Shown: positions 11,520-22,380, counted from the first letter of the stretch. The stretch is 64,000 bases of DNA from Sva-07 sp963717385 (GCA_963717385.1 CAVQWE010000006.1:480815-544814); one strand, 5' to 3'. A program made the numbers and translations. Notes: a model not told the origin generated them from the sequence alone.

Positions 11520-12714
11520 TCAGCGAACGCTGTAGCCGAGGCGGAACGACTTGACGGCGCGAGCGAAGATGTTGGCCTCGACGACCGGTTCCTCGACGAC
11601 CCGCAGGTCGGTGACCCGCTGGCTGAGCTGGCCGAACACCGCTGCGAGCGATGCTCGGGCGACATGGGTGCCGATGCACAGGTGTGTGCCGAACCCGAAT
11701 GCGACGTGCGGGTTCGGGTCGCGCCGGATGTCGAACGTGAACGGGTCGGCGAACACTGCCTCGTCGCGGTTGGCCGAGGGGTACAGCAAGATGATCCGAT
11801 CGCCGCGCTGCACCGGCTGATCGCCGATCTGATCGTCGGCCCCAGCTCGACGGAAGAAGTTGTTGAGCGGCGTCACCCACCGCAGCACCTCCTCGACGGC
11901 GCCCGGAACCAGCTCGGGGTCAGCCCCGATGGCTTCCCACTGATCGGGATGCTGCGCAGAACGCATGGAGACCGTGACTGATCGCCGTGCGAGTGGTCTC
12001 GGCACCTCCGGCTATGAACAGGCCGACTTCATGCACGATCGCAGCAGGAGGCAGCGGTTCACCGTCGATCGTGGCGTGCAACCATGTGCTGATCAGGTCG
12101 TCGCCGGGCTCGGCCATCTTCTTCGGTGCGATCTCACCGAGCACCCCGACGAACTCCATGTTCGCAGCGAAGAAATCGCGGAACGATTCACCACTGCGGT
12201 CGCGGTCGTCGGTGCGCATGAGGCGCTCGGACCATGACTTGATCTGTGGCCACATCTCCTCGGGGAAGCCGAGGATTCGGGCGGTGAAGCGCGCTGGGAG
12301 CTGGCCGGCAAGCGCATCGATCACGTCCATCTCGTCACCGGCGGCGAGTGCGTCGTCGATCAACTCGGTCACCAGCGACACGATCTCGGCCTGACGCTGC
12401 GCCACCGACCTGCCGGTGAGTTTGGGTTGCACGAGCATCCGCTGCTGGCGGTGGCGTGGGTCGTCCTGGGCGATCATGTTGATCTCGTCGGGCGACCACA
12501 ACGCCCGATAACCCTGCCCGGACAGGAACACCGACGATCGCCGCTCGACGTCCATCAGGTCGGCGTGTCGAGTGACCGCCCACAGCCCGTTGCGTTCGTC
12601 GCGGTACACCGGCTCGTTGGCCCGCATCCACGCCCACACATCGTGCGGGTTCCGTTGATACAGGTATGGATCCAGCAGGTCGACGGTGAGACGATCGGAC
12701 TCCACAGCGGTCAT
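11520..12714 (-). CDS. Cytochrome P450 (one frameshift)
   Basis: This is a soluble bacterial P450 of about 398 residues. The I-helix reads FIAGGAETTRTAI, the K-helix ExxR is in EEVLRW, and the haem-binding loop FGFGTHLCIG carries the thiolate Cys. Near 11975 the frame breaks between HAFC and QHPDQWEAIG; one base appears missing. The ATG at 12714 has GACGAT 6 nt upstream (12721-12726). P450s of this size in actinomycetes include CYP125/CYP142-type sterol hydroxylases, and the FadD, hydratase and ACAD-like neighbours fit that, but the subfamily cannot be fixed by eye. No ferredoxin gene is adjacent. Confidence 0.88.
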
Positions 12715-12806
12715 GGCGCCATCGTCGCAGACCGGCCCGCGGCTCCCCGAGCCCAGGTCGGCGGGTTCCGCAGGTTCCGAATGCCCGGGTCTCTGGGAAC
12801 CACGGT

Positions 12807-13508
12807 TCAGTCGCGGCGGCGATTGCCGAAGGTGTTCCAGTGGGTGACGGCGCTGGCGGGCTTGCGGGGCGCGACACCGAAGTTGCCGGCGGGGCGACCC
12901 ATCGGAATGCAGGCAGCGATCTCGAAGCGCGCCGAGCCGTCATCGTTGCCCGGCACGCCGAGCGCCGCGAGCGTCTCGGCTGCGTTGATGCGGATCACGG
13001 TGGTGAGCGAGGTGCCGATTCCGAGCGCCCGGGCAGCCACGCAGAAGTTCTGGACGGCCGGGTACACGCTGGCGTCGAGGCGACCGATGTCCATCGGGCC
13101 CTCGTCGTCGGACGGCGTCCACGGGATGATCGGCTGCAGGAAGAACACGATCGCCGGCGCGTCCTGTACGTGGTCGGCGAGGTGACGGCTCGCCGCTCGG
13201 GTCTTGCGCCACGACTCGGCCTGGGCCTCGTCACGAAAGGCCGATGCATCGGGCAGCGACTTCTCGTACCGGTCGAACGACGAGCGGTAGAGCTCGGCGA
13301 TCTCCGCCTTGCGTGCGGCGTCGGTGACCACGACGTACTGCTGGGGTTGCACGTTGCCGCCGCTCGGTGCCTGCTGGGCGGCCCGCAAGCACGTGGTGAT
13401 CTCGTCATCGGTGATCGGCTCGTCGCTGAAACGGCGGATCGCCCGCGTGGTCATCAGCGCCTCGATCGCGTCGATGCTGTTGGAGGCGTTGGTGGCGGAG
13501 TTGGTCAT
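12807..13508 (-). CDS. Nitroreductase family protein
   Basis: The 233-residue FMN-dependent nitroreductase-fold protein shows the N-terminal RAIRRFSDEPI segment (FMN phosphate Arg residues), APSGGNVQPQQYVVV, and the ALGIGTSLTT stretch typical of the C-terminal flavin half. Members reduce nitro groups, quinones or flavins, or act as dehalogenases. The start codon overlaps the stop of the upstream enoyl-CoA hydratase gene as ATGA (13505-13508), so the two are translationally coupled. The physiological substrate is unknown. Confidence 0.85.
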   Translation of the reverse strand: MTNSATNASNSIDAIEALMTTRAIRRFSDEPITDDEITTCLRAAQQAPSGGNVQPQQYVVVTDAARKAEIAELYRSSFDRYEKSLPDASAFRDEAQAESWRKTRAASRHLADHVQDAPAIVFFLQPIIPWTPSDDEGPMDIGRLDASVYPAVQNFCVAARALGIGTSLTTVIRINAAETLAALGVPGNDDGSARFEIAACIPMGRPAGNFGVAPRKPASAVTHWNTFGNRRRD

Positions 13509-14287
13509 CGTCCCTCGAATCTGGGTGTGCGTTTGTCGACGAAAGCGTTGACCGCTTCGACGTGATCAGCGGAATGGAAGCAACCGATCTCGAGTGCGGT
13601 CGACAGATCGAAGCTGGTGAGCAACGCCTGTTTGATCTGAGCGTTCACCGCGACCTTGGTGCCCTGCACGGCCAGCGGGGGTTGCGCCGCCATCCGTTCG
13701 GCCCAGCGCTGCGCCACCGCCAGCACGTCGTCGGCCGGGCACACCTCCGAGGCCACCCCGAGCCGCAGCGCATCATCGGCACCGAGCGGGTCACCCAACA
13801 TGAGATGACGCTTGGCCGCAATGGGTCCGAGCAACAAGGGCCAGATCGCAGCCCCTCCGTCTCCGGCGACCAGGCCGACCTGCACGTGAGGATCGATGAT
13901 CGAGGCCGTCTCGGCCATCACGATCACGTCGCAGAGCAACGCGACCGACGCCCCGAGCCCCACGGCCGGACCATTGAGTGCGCACACGATCGGCACCTCG
14001 ACATCGAGGAGGTTCCAGATCAACTGCTTGCCCTCCCGTCGAAGCGCGTGCAGCCGATCGGGGCTGCGCAGCTGCGGGAACCACGACATGTCGCCCCCTG
14101 CCGAGAAGGCGCGCCCCGAGCCGGTGAGCACGATGGCCCGGGCATCGCGTTCGGCGGCGAGATCGCGAAACAGTTCCCAGAGGTCGTGATGGAGTTGTTC
14201 GTCGACGGCGTTCATCGGCGACGTCGGGTGATCGATCGTGACGATCAGCAGATCGCCGTTGCGTTCGGTTCGGATCGTGTCCATCAC
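13505..14287 (-). CDS. Enoyl-CoA hydratase/isomerase family protein
   Basis: The 260-residue crotonase-fold protein binds acyl-CoA and stabilises an enolate. Oxyanion-hole segments are visible: FSAGGDMSWF and NGPAVGLGASVALLCD. The position of the usual first catalytic Glu is occupied by the GLVAGDGGAAIW region, so a Glu is replaced by Asp or lies elsewhere. Hydratase activity is therefore likely but not certain. The gene overlaps the nitroreductase by 4 bases and begins 9 bases after the stop of the upstream ACAD-like gene, forming a three-gene minus-strand operon. Confidence 0.85.
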   Translation of the reverse strand: MMDTIRTERNGDLLIVTIDHPTSPMNAVDEQLHHDLWELFRDLAAERDARAIVLTGSGRAFSAGGDMSWFPQLRSPDRLHALRREGKQLIWNLLDVEVPIVCALNGPAVGLGASVALLCDVIVMAETASIIDPHVQVGLVAGDGGAAIWPLLLGPIAAKRHLMLGDPLGADDALRLGVASEVCPADDVLAVAQRWAERMAAQPPLAVQGTKVAVNAQIKQALLTSFDLSTALEIGCFHSADHVEAVNAFVDKRTPRFEGR

Positions 14288-14296
14288 TCGCCCATT

Positions 14297-15436
14297 TCAG
14301 AACATCGAGGTGTCGACATCGAGGCCGAGCAGCAGCTTGCCGATCGTCTCGTTGAGTTTCGGCGCGGTCTGGATGTGCTGGGTCACGATGTGCGCGTCAC
14401 GTAGGCAACGGCCGAGCACGCTGGTGTCGTAGACCGCAGTACCGCCCGCCAGCGTGAAGGCCGTGTCGGCAACTTCGGCACCAACTGTTGCGGCATGGGT
14501 GGCAGCGAGACGGATACCGGTGCGCGCGGCCACGGTGACCTCGTCGCCCGCTCGTGCAGTGGCCCACGCGGAGCCGAGCTCATCGAGCAGAAACGCCCGA
14601 GCTGCCCGAAGTCTGGCTTCGGCGCGTGCGAGTTCGACCTGCGTGAACGAGCTGTGCGCAAGCGTCTTCGACGAGTACTGAGGCTTCTTGCCCTGCGCAA
14701 GGTCGACGAGTTCGTCGAGTGCCCGGCGCGCCACGCCGAGACCCACCGCCGACACACCAGCGGCGAGCAGCGTGAAGTTCGGGAACTGCGACAACGGGGT
14801 CCGAACGACCGGCCGGGTCACGCCCGGCTGGATCGTGCGCTCAGCGGGTACGAAGACATCGGTGACCGAGTAGTCGAGCGAGCCCGACCCGCGCATACCG
14901 GTGGTGTACCAGGTGTCGTGGAACGTGACCTCCGACTGCGGGAACCAGCACAGACGGAACGTGCCGTCATCGCACAACGCTCCGCCGAGCACCCAACGGC
15001 AGTGCTGTGTCCCACTCCCCCACGCCCACCGCCCGCTCACTGCGAAGCCGTCGACGCCGTCGACCGAGGTGGTCACCCCCTTGCCGTTCGGAGCGAACAC
15101 ACCTCCGGTGATCGATGTCGCGTCGCCGTAGATCTCCTCGGCTGCCGACACCGGCAGCAGCGACGCCATCGACGACGTCGTCGAGGCGATCATCGTGCAC
15201 CAACCTGCAGCGCCATCGCTGTGAGCGACCGCTTCGATGGCCTCGACCATCGTGACCGGATCGACCTCCGGGCCGCCGTACGCCTCGGGCACACACATCC
15301 GCAGCAACTGTGCGTCGTTGAGCCCCTTGGCAGTAGCGAGCGGCAGACGCCGGATGCGCTCGCCGTCGTCGGCGTGCGCCTCGATCAACTCGGCGAGGTC
15401 GCGTGCTGCATCGACGATCGTGGACGCTGGGGCCAT
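14297..15436 (-). CDS. Acyl-CoA dehydrogenase-like flavin protein (HsaA/group D monooxygenase type)
   Basis: The 379-residue ACAD-fold protein has LRMCVPEAYGGPEVD, the flavin-binding stretch around GWCTMIASTTSSMAS, and the C-terminal Acyl-CoA_dh_2 type end (VYDTSVLGRCLRDAHIVTQH). The latter is typical of flavin-dependent hydroxylases such as HsaA, the oxygenase of the steroid A-ring pathway, and not of true beta-oxidation enzymes with a catalytic Glu. Such oxygenases need a flavin reductase, and none is recognised next door. The ATG at 15436 is preferred over an upstream ATG because TACAGT lies 7 nt upstream (15444-15449). First gene of the operon with the hydratase and nitroreductase. Confidence 0.78.
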   Translation of the reverse strand: MAPASTIVDAARDLAELIEAHADDGERIRRLPLATAKGLNDAQLLRMCVPEAYGGPEVDPVTMVEAIEAVAHSDGAAGWCTMIASTTSSMASLLPVSAAEEIYGDATSITGGVFAPNGKGVTTSVDGVDGFAVSGRWAWGSGTQHCRWVLGGALCDDGTFRLCWFPQSEVTFHDTWYTTGMRGSGSLDYSVTDVFVPAERTIQPGVTRPVVRTPLSQFPNFTLLAAGVSAVGLGVARRALDELVDLAQGKKPQYSSKTLAHSSFTQVELARAEARLRAARAFLLDELGSAWATARAGDEVTVAARTGIRLAATHAATVGAEVADTAFTLAGGTAVYDTSVLGRCLRDAHIVTQHIQTAPKLNETIGKLLLGLDVDTSMF

Positions 15437-15551
15437 CCACGCGACTGTAGGCCCACCCGCCGATGCCACACGGACGCCGACACGACCTCACTGCCACAGC
15501 GGGCTTGGCGACCGCGTGCACAGCTCTGGGAAAAGGTCTACGGTCGAAGCC

Positions 15552-16355
15552 ATGAAGTTCGGGTTCGTGGTCCCCTGGGGCGACGCCGAAGACATCGGCG
15601 ATCTTGCCGCCGCGGCCGAAGAGGCCGGATGGGACGGCCTGTTCGTGTGGGAGCCGGTGTGGGGCGTCGATGCGTGGATCTCACTCGGCCTCGCTGCGGT
15701 GCGCACGTCGAAGATCCGCCTCGGCACGTTGCTGACACCACCGTCGCGGCGGCGGCCGTGGGAACTCGCCAGCCAGGTCGCAACGGTCGATCGCATCTCC
15801 GCCGGCCGAGTGACGTTGTCGGTCGGGCTCGGCGCGATCGATTCGGGGTTCGACACGTTCGGCGAGGAATGCGACCGGCGCACGAGAGCCGAACTGATGG
15901 ACGAATGCCTCGACATCGCTTGTGGCCTGTGGGCCGGACAGCCGTTCAGCTACGACGGCGACCACTACACGGTGGCGCCGACGGAATTCCCGACGATCGG
16001 CCACACCGTGCAGCAGCCCCGCGTGCCGATCTGGTGCGTCGGAGCACTCGGGCACCCGAAGTCGATGGCCCGAGCGACCAGATGGGACGGGGTGATCCCC
16101 CAGGTGCTCGACGGTGCAGGGGGTGCGCGCCAACCGCATCTCGACGAGGTGGCCGATCTGCGAGCACAGCTCGAGGCAAGCCGCCCAGGCGACGACGTCG
16201 ACATCGTCGTCGAGGCCACGATGTCGGAACATTCCCCGGCCGCGTACGCGGACGCCGGCGCCACCTGGTGGATCGAATCGATGTGGCAGGCGATGTCAGA
16301 ACACTCCCCCGTCGCCGCCGCCTACGACCGCCTGGGCGAGGGTCCTCCAGCCTGA
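15552..16355 (+). CDS. LLM-class (luciferase-like) flavin-dependent oxidoreductase
   Basis: The 267-residue TIM-barrel protein of the bacterial luciferase family starts MKFGFVVPWGD and has GWDGLFVWEP, the IRLGTLLTPPSRRRPWELA core, and PIWCVGALGHPKSMARA. Members use FMN or F420 to oxidise or reduce small molecules. It is short for the family, missing part of the usual C-terminal insertion, though the frame is intact. The start has TACGGT 7 nt upstream (15539-15544). It is divergent from the ACAD-like operon, with 115 bases between. Confidence 0.85.
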   Translation: MKFGFVVPWGDAEDIGDLAAAAEEAGWDGLFVWEPVWGVDAWISLGLAAVRTSKIRLGTLLTPPSRRRPWELASQVATVDRISAGRVTLSVGLGAIDSGFDTFGEECDRRTRAELMDECLDIACGLWAGQPFSYDGDHYTVAPTEFPTIGHTVQQPRVPIWCVGALGHPKSMARATRWDGVIPQVLDGAGGARQPHLDEVADLRAQLEASRPGDDVDIVVEATMSEHSPAAYADAGATWWIESMWQAMSEHSPVAAAYDRLGEGPPA

Positions 16356-16450
16356 CCGGCACTCGCCCTCGGTCCGGTCGCCGCACGCCGAGACTGCTGT
16401 CGATGCATCAAGTGCCGGCCGGTCACGACCCGGCGGGTAGGTTCGTCGGC

Positions 16451-18099
16451 GTGACGACAAGCGATACCGGCTGGAACTTTGCTGACTTGTGGGAGACCGT
16501 GGCGACACAGATCCCCGACGCTCTCGCCCAGCAGCAAGGTGACCGTTCGCACACGTGGGCCGAATTCAACCGTCGAGCAAACGGTGTCGCCGCAGCACTG
16601 TTGACGGTCCGACTCGTCCGAACAGGACAAGGTCGCCCAGTACCTCTACAACAGCCCCGAGTATCTCGAGTCGATCTTCGCTGCGTTCAAGGCCGGCTTC
16701 GCCGTGGTCAACACCAACTACCGCTACGCGTCGGACGAGTTGGTGTACCTGTGGGACAACGCTGATGCCACCGCCGTGGTCTTCCATGGCACCTTCGCCG
16801 AGCAGTGCGACACCATTCGCGATCGCGTCCCGAAGGTACGTACGTGGCTGTGGGTCGACGACGCGACCGGCCCATGCCCCGAGCTGGGCGACGCCGTACG
16901 AGGACGCTGCTGCTGGTGGCACGAACGACAACGTCGAGGGCCCATGGGGTCGCAGCGGCGATCACCTGCTGTTGCTGTACACCGGCGGCACGACCGGCAT
17001 GCCCAAGGGAGTCATGTGGCGCCAGGACGACCTGTTCGGGGTGCTCGACGCCAACAACAAGAAGCGGATGCCTCCCGAGCAAGACCTCGACGCGGTCGCC
17101 GACCGAATCGTCAAGGCTGGCCCCCGCAACATGCCGGCGGCTCCACTGATGCATGGCACCGGGTTGTTCAACGCCATCAGCAACCTGATGGTCGGCGGTT
17201 CGATCACCACCATGGAGGGTCGCCATTTCAGTGCCGAGGAGTTCCTCGACACCGTGCAGCACTACGGGATCAACTCGACCTCGATCGTCGGTGATGCCTT
17301 CGCCAAGCCGATCCTGCGAGCCCTCGATGCCGAGCCCGACCGGTGGGACATCTCCACGTTGCGCGTGATGGTGTCCTCGGGCGTGATGTGGTCGAAGGAG
17401 TCCAAGCAAGGTCTCCTCGGGCACAACCCGAGGCTGATCATGGTCGACTCGCTCGGTTCCAGCGAGGCGATCGGAATGGCCAGCAACACCACCACGGCGG
17501 AGTCGAGCGGCGAAACAGCGAAGTTCGAACTGGGTCCGACCACCCGGGTGATCACCGACGAGGGCAACGACGTGGTGCCCGGCTCAGGCGACCTCGGCCG
17601 TGTGGCGCTGCCCGGACGCACCCCGATCGGCTACTACAAGGACGAAGCCAAGTCGGCCCAGACGTTCGTGGTCATCGACGGCGAGCGGTACTCGATCCCC
17701 GGCGACTACGCCACCGTCGAAGCCGACGGCACGGTCACATTGCTCGGGCGCGGCAGCCAGTGCATCAACACCGGCGGCGAGAAGGTCTATCCCGAAGAGG
17801 TGGAGGAGTGCCTGAAGCTGCACCCGTCCGTGGCTGATGCAGCGGTCGTCGGCGTTCCCGACGAGAAGTGGGGCGAAGCGATCACTGCGCTGGTCGAGCC
17901 GCACGCCGGCGACACCGTCGACGCGGCCGAACTGATCGCTCACGTCAAGTCGCGCCTCGCTGCGTACAAGGCTCCCAAACAGGTGGTCACGGTCACCTCG
18001 ATCGGGCGCGCCGCCAACGGCAAGCTCGACTACAAGCAGCTGCGGTCCGATGCCATCTCGAATCCGTCCCCGAGCGCAGGCGCCAACGCCACGGCTTGA
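16451..18099 (+). CDS. Acyl-CoA synthetase (FadD17/FadD19-like), two frameshifts
   Basis: This AMP-forming acyl-CoA ligase has about 549 residues. The N terminus (TGWNFADLWETVA) reads in one frame to about 16605. The segment VAQYLYNSPEYLESIFAAFK to about 16885 is in a second frame, and the rest is in a third. Motifs are intact: LLYTGGTTGMPKGVMWR (P-loop), TGGEKVYPEEVEE and RAANGKLDYKQLR with the catalytic Lys. The YTGGTTGMPKGVMWR form is typical of actinobacterial FadD17/FadD19-like enzymes used on long or steroid-derived acids; that specificity is inferred. The GTG at 16451 has TAGGTT 7 nt upstream. The GH65 gene starts 16 bases after its stop. Confidence 0.82.
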
Positions 18100-18115
18100 T
18101 CGAGTTGTTGCTGTC

Positions 18116-20486
18116 GTGAATCGCCTCCCACCTCCGCCCGGTCTTCCGACGCACCGCTTCCCCGTCGACCCGTGGCGCCTTCTCGAGCGTTCGTACTCCA
18201 ACGACGACCTCGGCACGACCGAGACGCTGTTCGCCGTCGGCAACGGGTATCTGGGGATGCGTGCCAACCCGGAAGAGGGTCGCGAGGCGCACAGCCACGG
18301 CACGTATCTCAACGGGTTCCACGAGACGTGGCCGATCCTGCACGCGGAGAACGCATTCGGATTCGCGAAGACCGGCCAAACCATCGTCAACGTGCCGGAC
18401 TCGAAGCTGCTCAAGCTCTACGTCGACGACGAACCACTCCTCTTGCCGACCGCCGACCTCGACAGCTACGAGCGATCGCTCGATTTCCGCAACGGGACGC
18501 TGACCCGAGACATGATCTGGCGCACGCCGGCGGGCAAGCGAGTACGTGTGTCATCGCAGCGAATGGTCAGCTTCGTGCACCGCCATTTGGCGGTGATGAC
18601 GTTCGAGATCACGTTGCTCGACGCCGCGGCGCCGGTGGTCGTGTCGTCGCAGCTCCTCAACCGCCAAGACGGCGAGGACGAGTACCACGTCAAGTCGGCG
18701 GCTCTCGGCGAAGGCAAGGATCCGCGCCGGTCACGCAAGTTCAACCATCGGGTGCTCGCAACCACGTCTGCAGCGCGAGCACGGCAACGAGATCGTGCTC
18801 GGCTACCGCTGCGCGAACAGCAAGATGACCCTGGCGTGCGCGACGCGGCACCACATCGACACCACCTGCCACGTCGACGTGAAGACCCACGTCGACGCGG
18901 ATCTCGCGAAGACCGTGTTCACGGTTCGTGCGACCCCCGGCGATCCAATCAAGATCACCAAACTGGTGTCGTACCACTCGTCGAACGGTGTCCCGGCCGA
19001 GGAGCTCGCTGATCGCTGCTCGCGCACGCTCGACCGGGCCGAGGCCGACGGCGTCGACCAGATCGCCATCGACCAACGTGAATGGCTCGACGAGTACTGG
19101 GCGAACTCCGACATCGAGCTCCACGGCGACGACCGGGCACAGCAGGCGTTGCGATGGAATCTCTTTCAGCTCGCCCAGGCATCTGCACGAACCCAGGAAC
19201 AGGGCATTGCGGCAAAGGGAGTGACAGGCGGCGGCTACGACGGCCACTACTTCTGGGACACCGAGGTCTACGTCGCTCCGTTCCTCTCGTACACGATGCC
19301 CGAAGCGGCACGAAAGATCGTTCGGTTCCGTTGGCAGATGCTCGACGCCGCACGATCGCGTGCTCGTGAGATGAGCCAGGAGGGTGCGCTGTATCCGTGG
19401 CGCACCATCAGCGGCGAGGAAGCATCGGCCTACTACGCAGCTGGCACCGCGCAGTACCACATCAACGCCGCGGTCGTGCTGGCGTTGCGTCGCTATCTCG
19501 AGGCGTCGGGCGACATCGAGTTCTTGTCGCACGAAGGCTCGGAGATCCTCGTCGAAACCGCGCGCCTGTGGGTCGACCTCGGCTTCTACTCGCAGAACGG
19601 CGCCCGCACGTTCCACATCCATCGGGTCACGGGGCCCGACGAGTACACCACGGTCGTCAACGACAACTTCTACACGAACGTGATGGCCCGTTTCAATCTT
19701 CGCTACGCGGCACGCACGGTCCGATTCCTCGCCGAATGGAACCCCGACGCGTTCGAGGCACTGCGCCGCACCACCGACCTCGATCTGCAAGAACTCGACG
19801 ATTGGGACGCCGCCGCCGACGCGATGTTCATCCCGTTCGACGACGAGCTCGGCATCAACCCACAGGATTCCGAGTTCCTCGAACTCGAACCGTGGGACTG
19901 GGAGACGACGCCGTCGGACCACTTCCCGCTGCTGCTCCACTACCACCCGTTGGTGATCTACCGCCACCAGGTGTTGAAGCAGGCCGACGTCGTGCTGGCG
20001 ATGTTCCTGCGATCCGAGCGGTTCCCGATCGAGCAGAAGCGGCGCAACTTCGACTTCTACGATCCGATCACCACCGGTGACTCGTCTCTGTCGTCGTGCG
20101 TACAGGCGGTGGTTGCGGCCGAGGTCGGCTACGACGAACTCGCGTTGGAGTACTTCACTCGCGCGCTCTACCTCGATCTGTGCGACTCGCACGGCAACAC
20201 CTCCGATGGTGTGCACGTGGCGAACGCCGGCGGCGTGTGGGCCGGCATCGTGCACGGGTTCGCCGGCATGGTCGAGCAGGGCAACCATCTCGAGTTCTCG
20301 CCGCGGCTGCCGAGTTCGTGGGAGGGCCTCAGCTTTCGGCTCCAACGCCACGGAACCACGCTGCAGGTCGATGTCGCCCCCGATGGCCTGACACTGACCA
20401 TCCTCAACGGCAGCGGTACACCTGTGCGCGTCGGCGACGATGTGATCCTCGTGACCGTCGACGAGCCGTTGCACATCGCTCGTTGA
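18116..20486 (+). CDS. Glycoside hydrolase family 65 (disaccharide phosphorylase type), one frameshift
   Basis: The ~789-residue protein has the GH65 order: an N-terminal beta-sandwich (ETLFAVGNGYLGMRANPEEG), an (alpha/alpha)6 barrel with YFWDTEVYVAPFLSY and the catalytic-acid segment VTGPDEYTTVVNDNFYTN (Glu of GPDEY), the phosphate-loop region around YDPITTGDSSLSSC, and a small C-terminal sheet. Most members phosphorolyse alpha-linked disaccharides (maltose, trehalose, kojibiose) to beta-glucose-1-phosphate. The frame breaks near 18770, inside the N-terminal domain, and sense continues (EIVLGYRCANSKM). The GTG start lies 16 bases after the FadD stop, and no -10 box is seen, so it may be read through from fadD. 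The beta-phosphoglucomutase usually adjacent to GH65 genes is absent. Confidence 0.88.
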
Positions 20487-20592
20487 CGATTCAGCCGAGC
20501 CGGTCTGCCAAGCCCGAGTAGCATCGCGCTGCAGCGTCCACCAGACGAGAACCAACCCCCGCCGGACGATCGAGAGGTGACAGGATCGCCCC

Positions 20593-21375
20593 ATGGCTCC
20601 TCCCCCTCCCGACCGTCGCCGACTCGATGGACGCGTCGCGTTGGTCACCGGCGTGTCTCGACCGATCGGGATCGCTGCCACGATCGCTCAACGCTTGCAC
20701 GACCTCGGCGCCACGGTGGTCGCCACCGGATGGTCGCCGCACGACGCCGAGATGCCCTGGGGTGAGCAACCACTCGACCCGATGCCATTCGAGGTCGGTC
20801 GCCACGATCTGGAAGATCCGGCCGTGCCCGCCGCACTGGTCGACGAGGTGTTCGAGCTGCACGGCCGCCTCGACATCGTGGCCGCGGTGCACGCCCGATC
20901 ATCGCACCACTCGTTGGACGAGGTGACCGCGAACGAGCTCGACCGATGCTGGGCCGCGAACGTGCGCAGTGTCGTGTTGCTCGCTCAACGGTTCGCACAG
21001 CGCCACGTGAGTGTCGCTTCCAGCGCGCCGCCGGTTGGACGGATGCTGTGGTTCACGAGCGGCCAACACCTTGGACCGATGGACGGCGAGATTGCCTATG
21101 CGGTGTCGAAAGGGGCGCTGCACCAGATGACGGCGTCGATCGACCATGCCCTGTCGAAGTCGCGGATCATCGCCAACTGCATCAACCCCGGCCCGGTCGA
21201 CACCGGCTACGCCGAAGGTGACGTGCATGCCCGAGTCGCTGGGATGTTCCCCGACGGCCGTTGGGGCATGCCGACCGACATCGCCGACGTGGCGGCGTTC
21301 CTCGTCAGCGACGAGGGAGCCTGGATGCGCGGGCAGGTACTCGACGTCGAAGGCGGCTTCGACCGTTTCGCCTGA
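20593..21375 (+). CDS. SDR family oxidoreductase
   Basis: The 260-residue Rossmann-fold dehydrogenase has VALVTGVSRPIGIA in place of the canonical TGxxxGIG (Pro-Ile-Gly, still close), a divergent NNAG-equivalent (VAAVHARSS), the catalytic YAVSK and NCINPGPVDTGY. The loss of NNAG is unusual, although the Tyr-Lys pair is kept. The substrate is unknown. The ATG at 20593 has CAGGAT 6 nt upstream. It stands 107 bases downstream of GH65 and has its own apparent promoter. Confidence 0.82.
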   Translation: MAPPPPDRRRLDGRVALVTGVSRPIGIAATIAQRLHDLGATVVATGWSPHDAEMPWGEQPLDPMPFEVGRHDLEDPAVPAALVDEVFELHGRLDIVAAVHARSSHHSLDEVTANELDRCWAANVRSVVLLAQRFAQRHVSVASSAPPVGRMLWFTSGQHLGPMDGEIAYAVSKGALHQMTASIDHALSKSRIIANCINPGPVDTGYAEGDVHARVAGMFPDGRWGMPTDIADVAAFLVSDEGAWMRGQVLDVEGGFDRFA

Positions 21376-21447
21376 CACAACGTGCACGATCGGTGAACAT
21401 CTCGAGCTTTTCGTGAGACGCCGGGCGCGCCGTTAGCGTTGTCGGCC

Positions 21448-22380
21448 ATGACTGATCTCGGATTCGACGGCAAGGTAGCGATCATCACGGGCGCCGGTGG
21501 CGGCCTCGGAAGGCAGCACGCGCTGATGATGGCCAAGCGTGGTGCACTGATCGTGGTGAACGATCTCGGCGGTTCCGTCGACGGCACCGGCAGCGACAAG
21601 GGCGCCGCCCAGCTCGTCGTCGACGAGATCCAGGCGGCCGGAGGCGAGGCTGTCGCCAACACCGATTCGGTCGCGACGCCCGAGGGCGGTGCGGCAATCG
21701 TGCAGAGCGCCGTCGACGCGTTCGGCAAGGTCGACATCGTCATCAACAACGCCGGCATCCTGCGCGACAAGTCGTTCCACAACATGGACGCCGACCTGTT
21801 CGACCCGGTCATCGACGTGCACCTGCGCGGTGCGTTCAACGTCACCCAGCCTGCGTGGAAGATCATGCGCGAGCAGGGCTACGGCCGCATCGTGTCGACG
21901 TCGTCGGCTGCCGGCATCTTCGGCAACTTCGGTCAGGCCAACTACGGCGCCGCCAAGATGGGCCTGGTCGGCTTCACCAACGTGCTCGCCGTCGAGGGCG
22001 CCAAGTACAACATCAAGGCCAACGCCATCGCCCCGCTCGCGCTCACCCGCATGACCGAGGACATCCTCGGAGGCCTCGGCGACAAGCTGCAGCCCCGAGC
22101 TGATCTCACCGCTGGTGACCTACCTCTCGCACGAGTCGTGCGAGGCGACCGGCCGGGTGTTCTCGGTCGGCGGCGGCCGAGTGGCCGAGGTGTTCATCGC
22201 CGAGAGCGGTCGGCTACACCAACACCACCGACCTCACACCGGAGGACCTCGCTGCCCACTGGGGCGACGTGACCGAGCAGGACGGCTACAGCCGTCCCCG
22301 CCAGCATCGCCGAGGAAACGGCGACTCTTCCTCGGAGCCCTGTCCTGACCAACTGTCACACGGTGCCGGGCCTGATGTGA
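21448..22380 (+). CDS. SDR of the HSD17B4/MFE-2 N-terminal type (3-hydroxyacyl-CoA dehydrogenase-like), three C-terminal frameshifts
   Basis: The protein is an SDR with IITGAGGGLGRQHALMMAKR, VVNDLGGSVDGTGS, INNAGILRDKSFHNM, SSAAGIFGNFGQANYGAAK (Ser, Tyr and Lys of the catalytic set) and LTRMTEDI. This combination is specific to the peroxisomal multifunctional-enzyme type, which oxidises 3-hydroxyacyl-CoA (fatty or bile-acid-like). Frame changes near 22090 (an extra C in CCCC), near 22207 and near 22290 scramble the C terminus. Reconstructed sense reads ISPLVTYLSHESCEATGRVF, GYTNTTDLTPEDLAAHWGD and VPASIAEETA, ending around 22380; the exact stop is uncertain. The start has TAGCGT 8 nt upstream. 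Fits a beta-oxidation role with the downstream ACAD. Confidence 0.8.
22310..22335. terminator. Hairpin at the end of the HSD17B4-like SDR gene
   Basis: The arms CCGAGGAA (22310-22317) and TTCCTCGG (22328-22335) pair perfectly around a 10-base loop. The position coincides with the uncertain end of the SDR gene and precedes the ACAD promoter, so it may be a terminator; overlap with the reconstructed coding end keeps confidence low. Confidence 0.4.

Noticed and set aside
18741..20681. A 646-codon minus-strand frame opposite the GH65 gene.
   Set aside because: It is the complement of GH65 codons and ends in low-complexity Arg-rich sequence.
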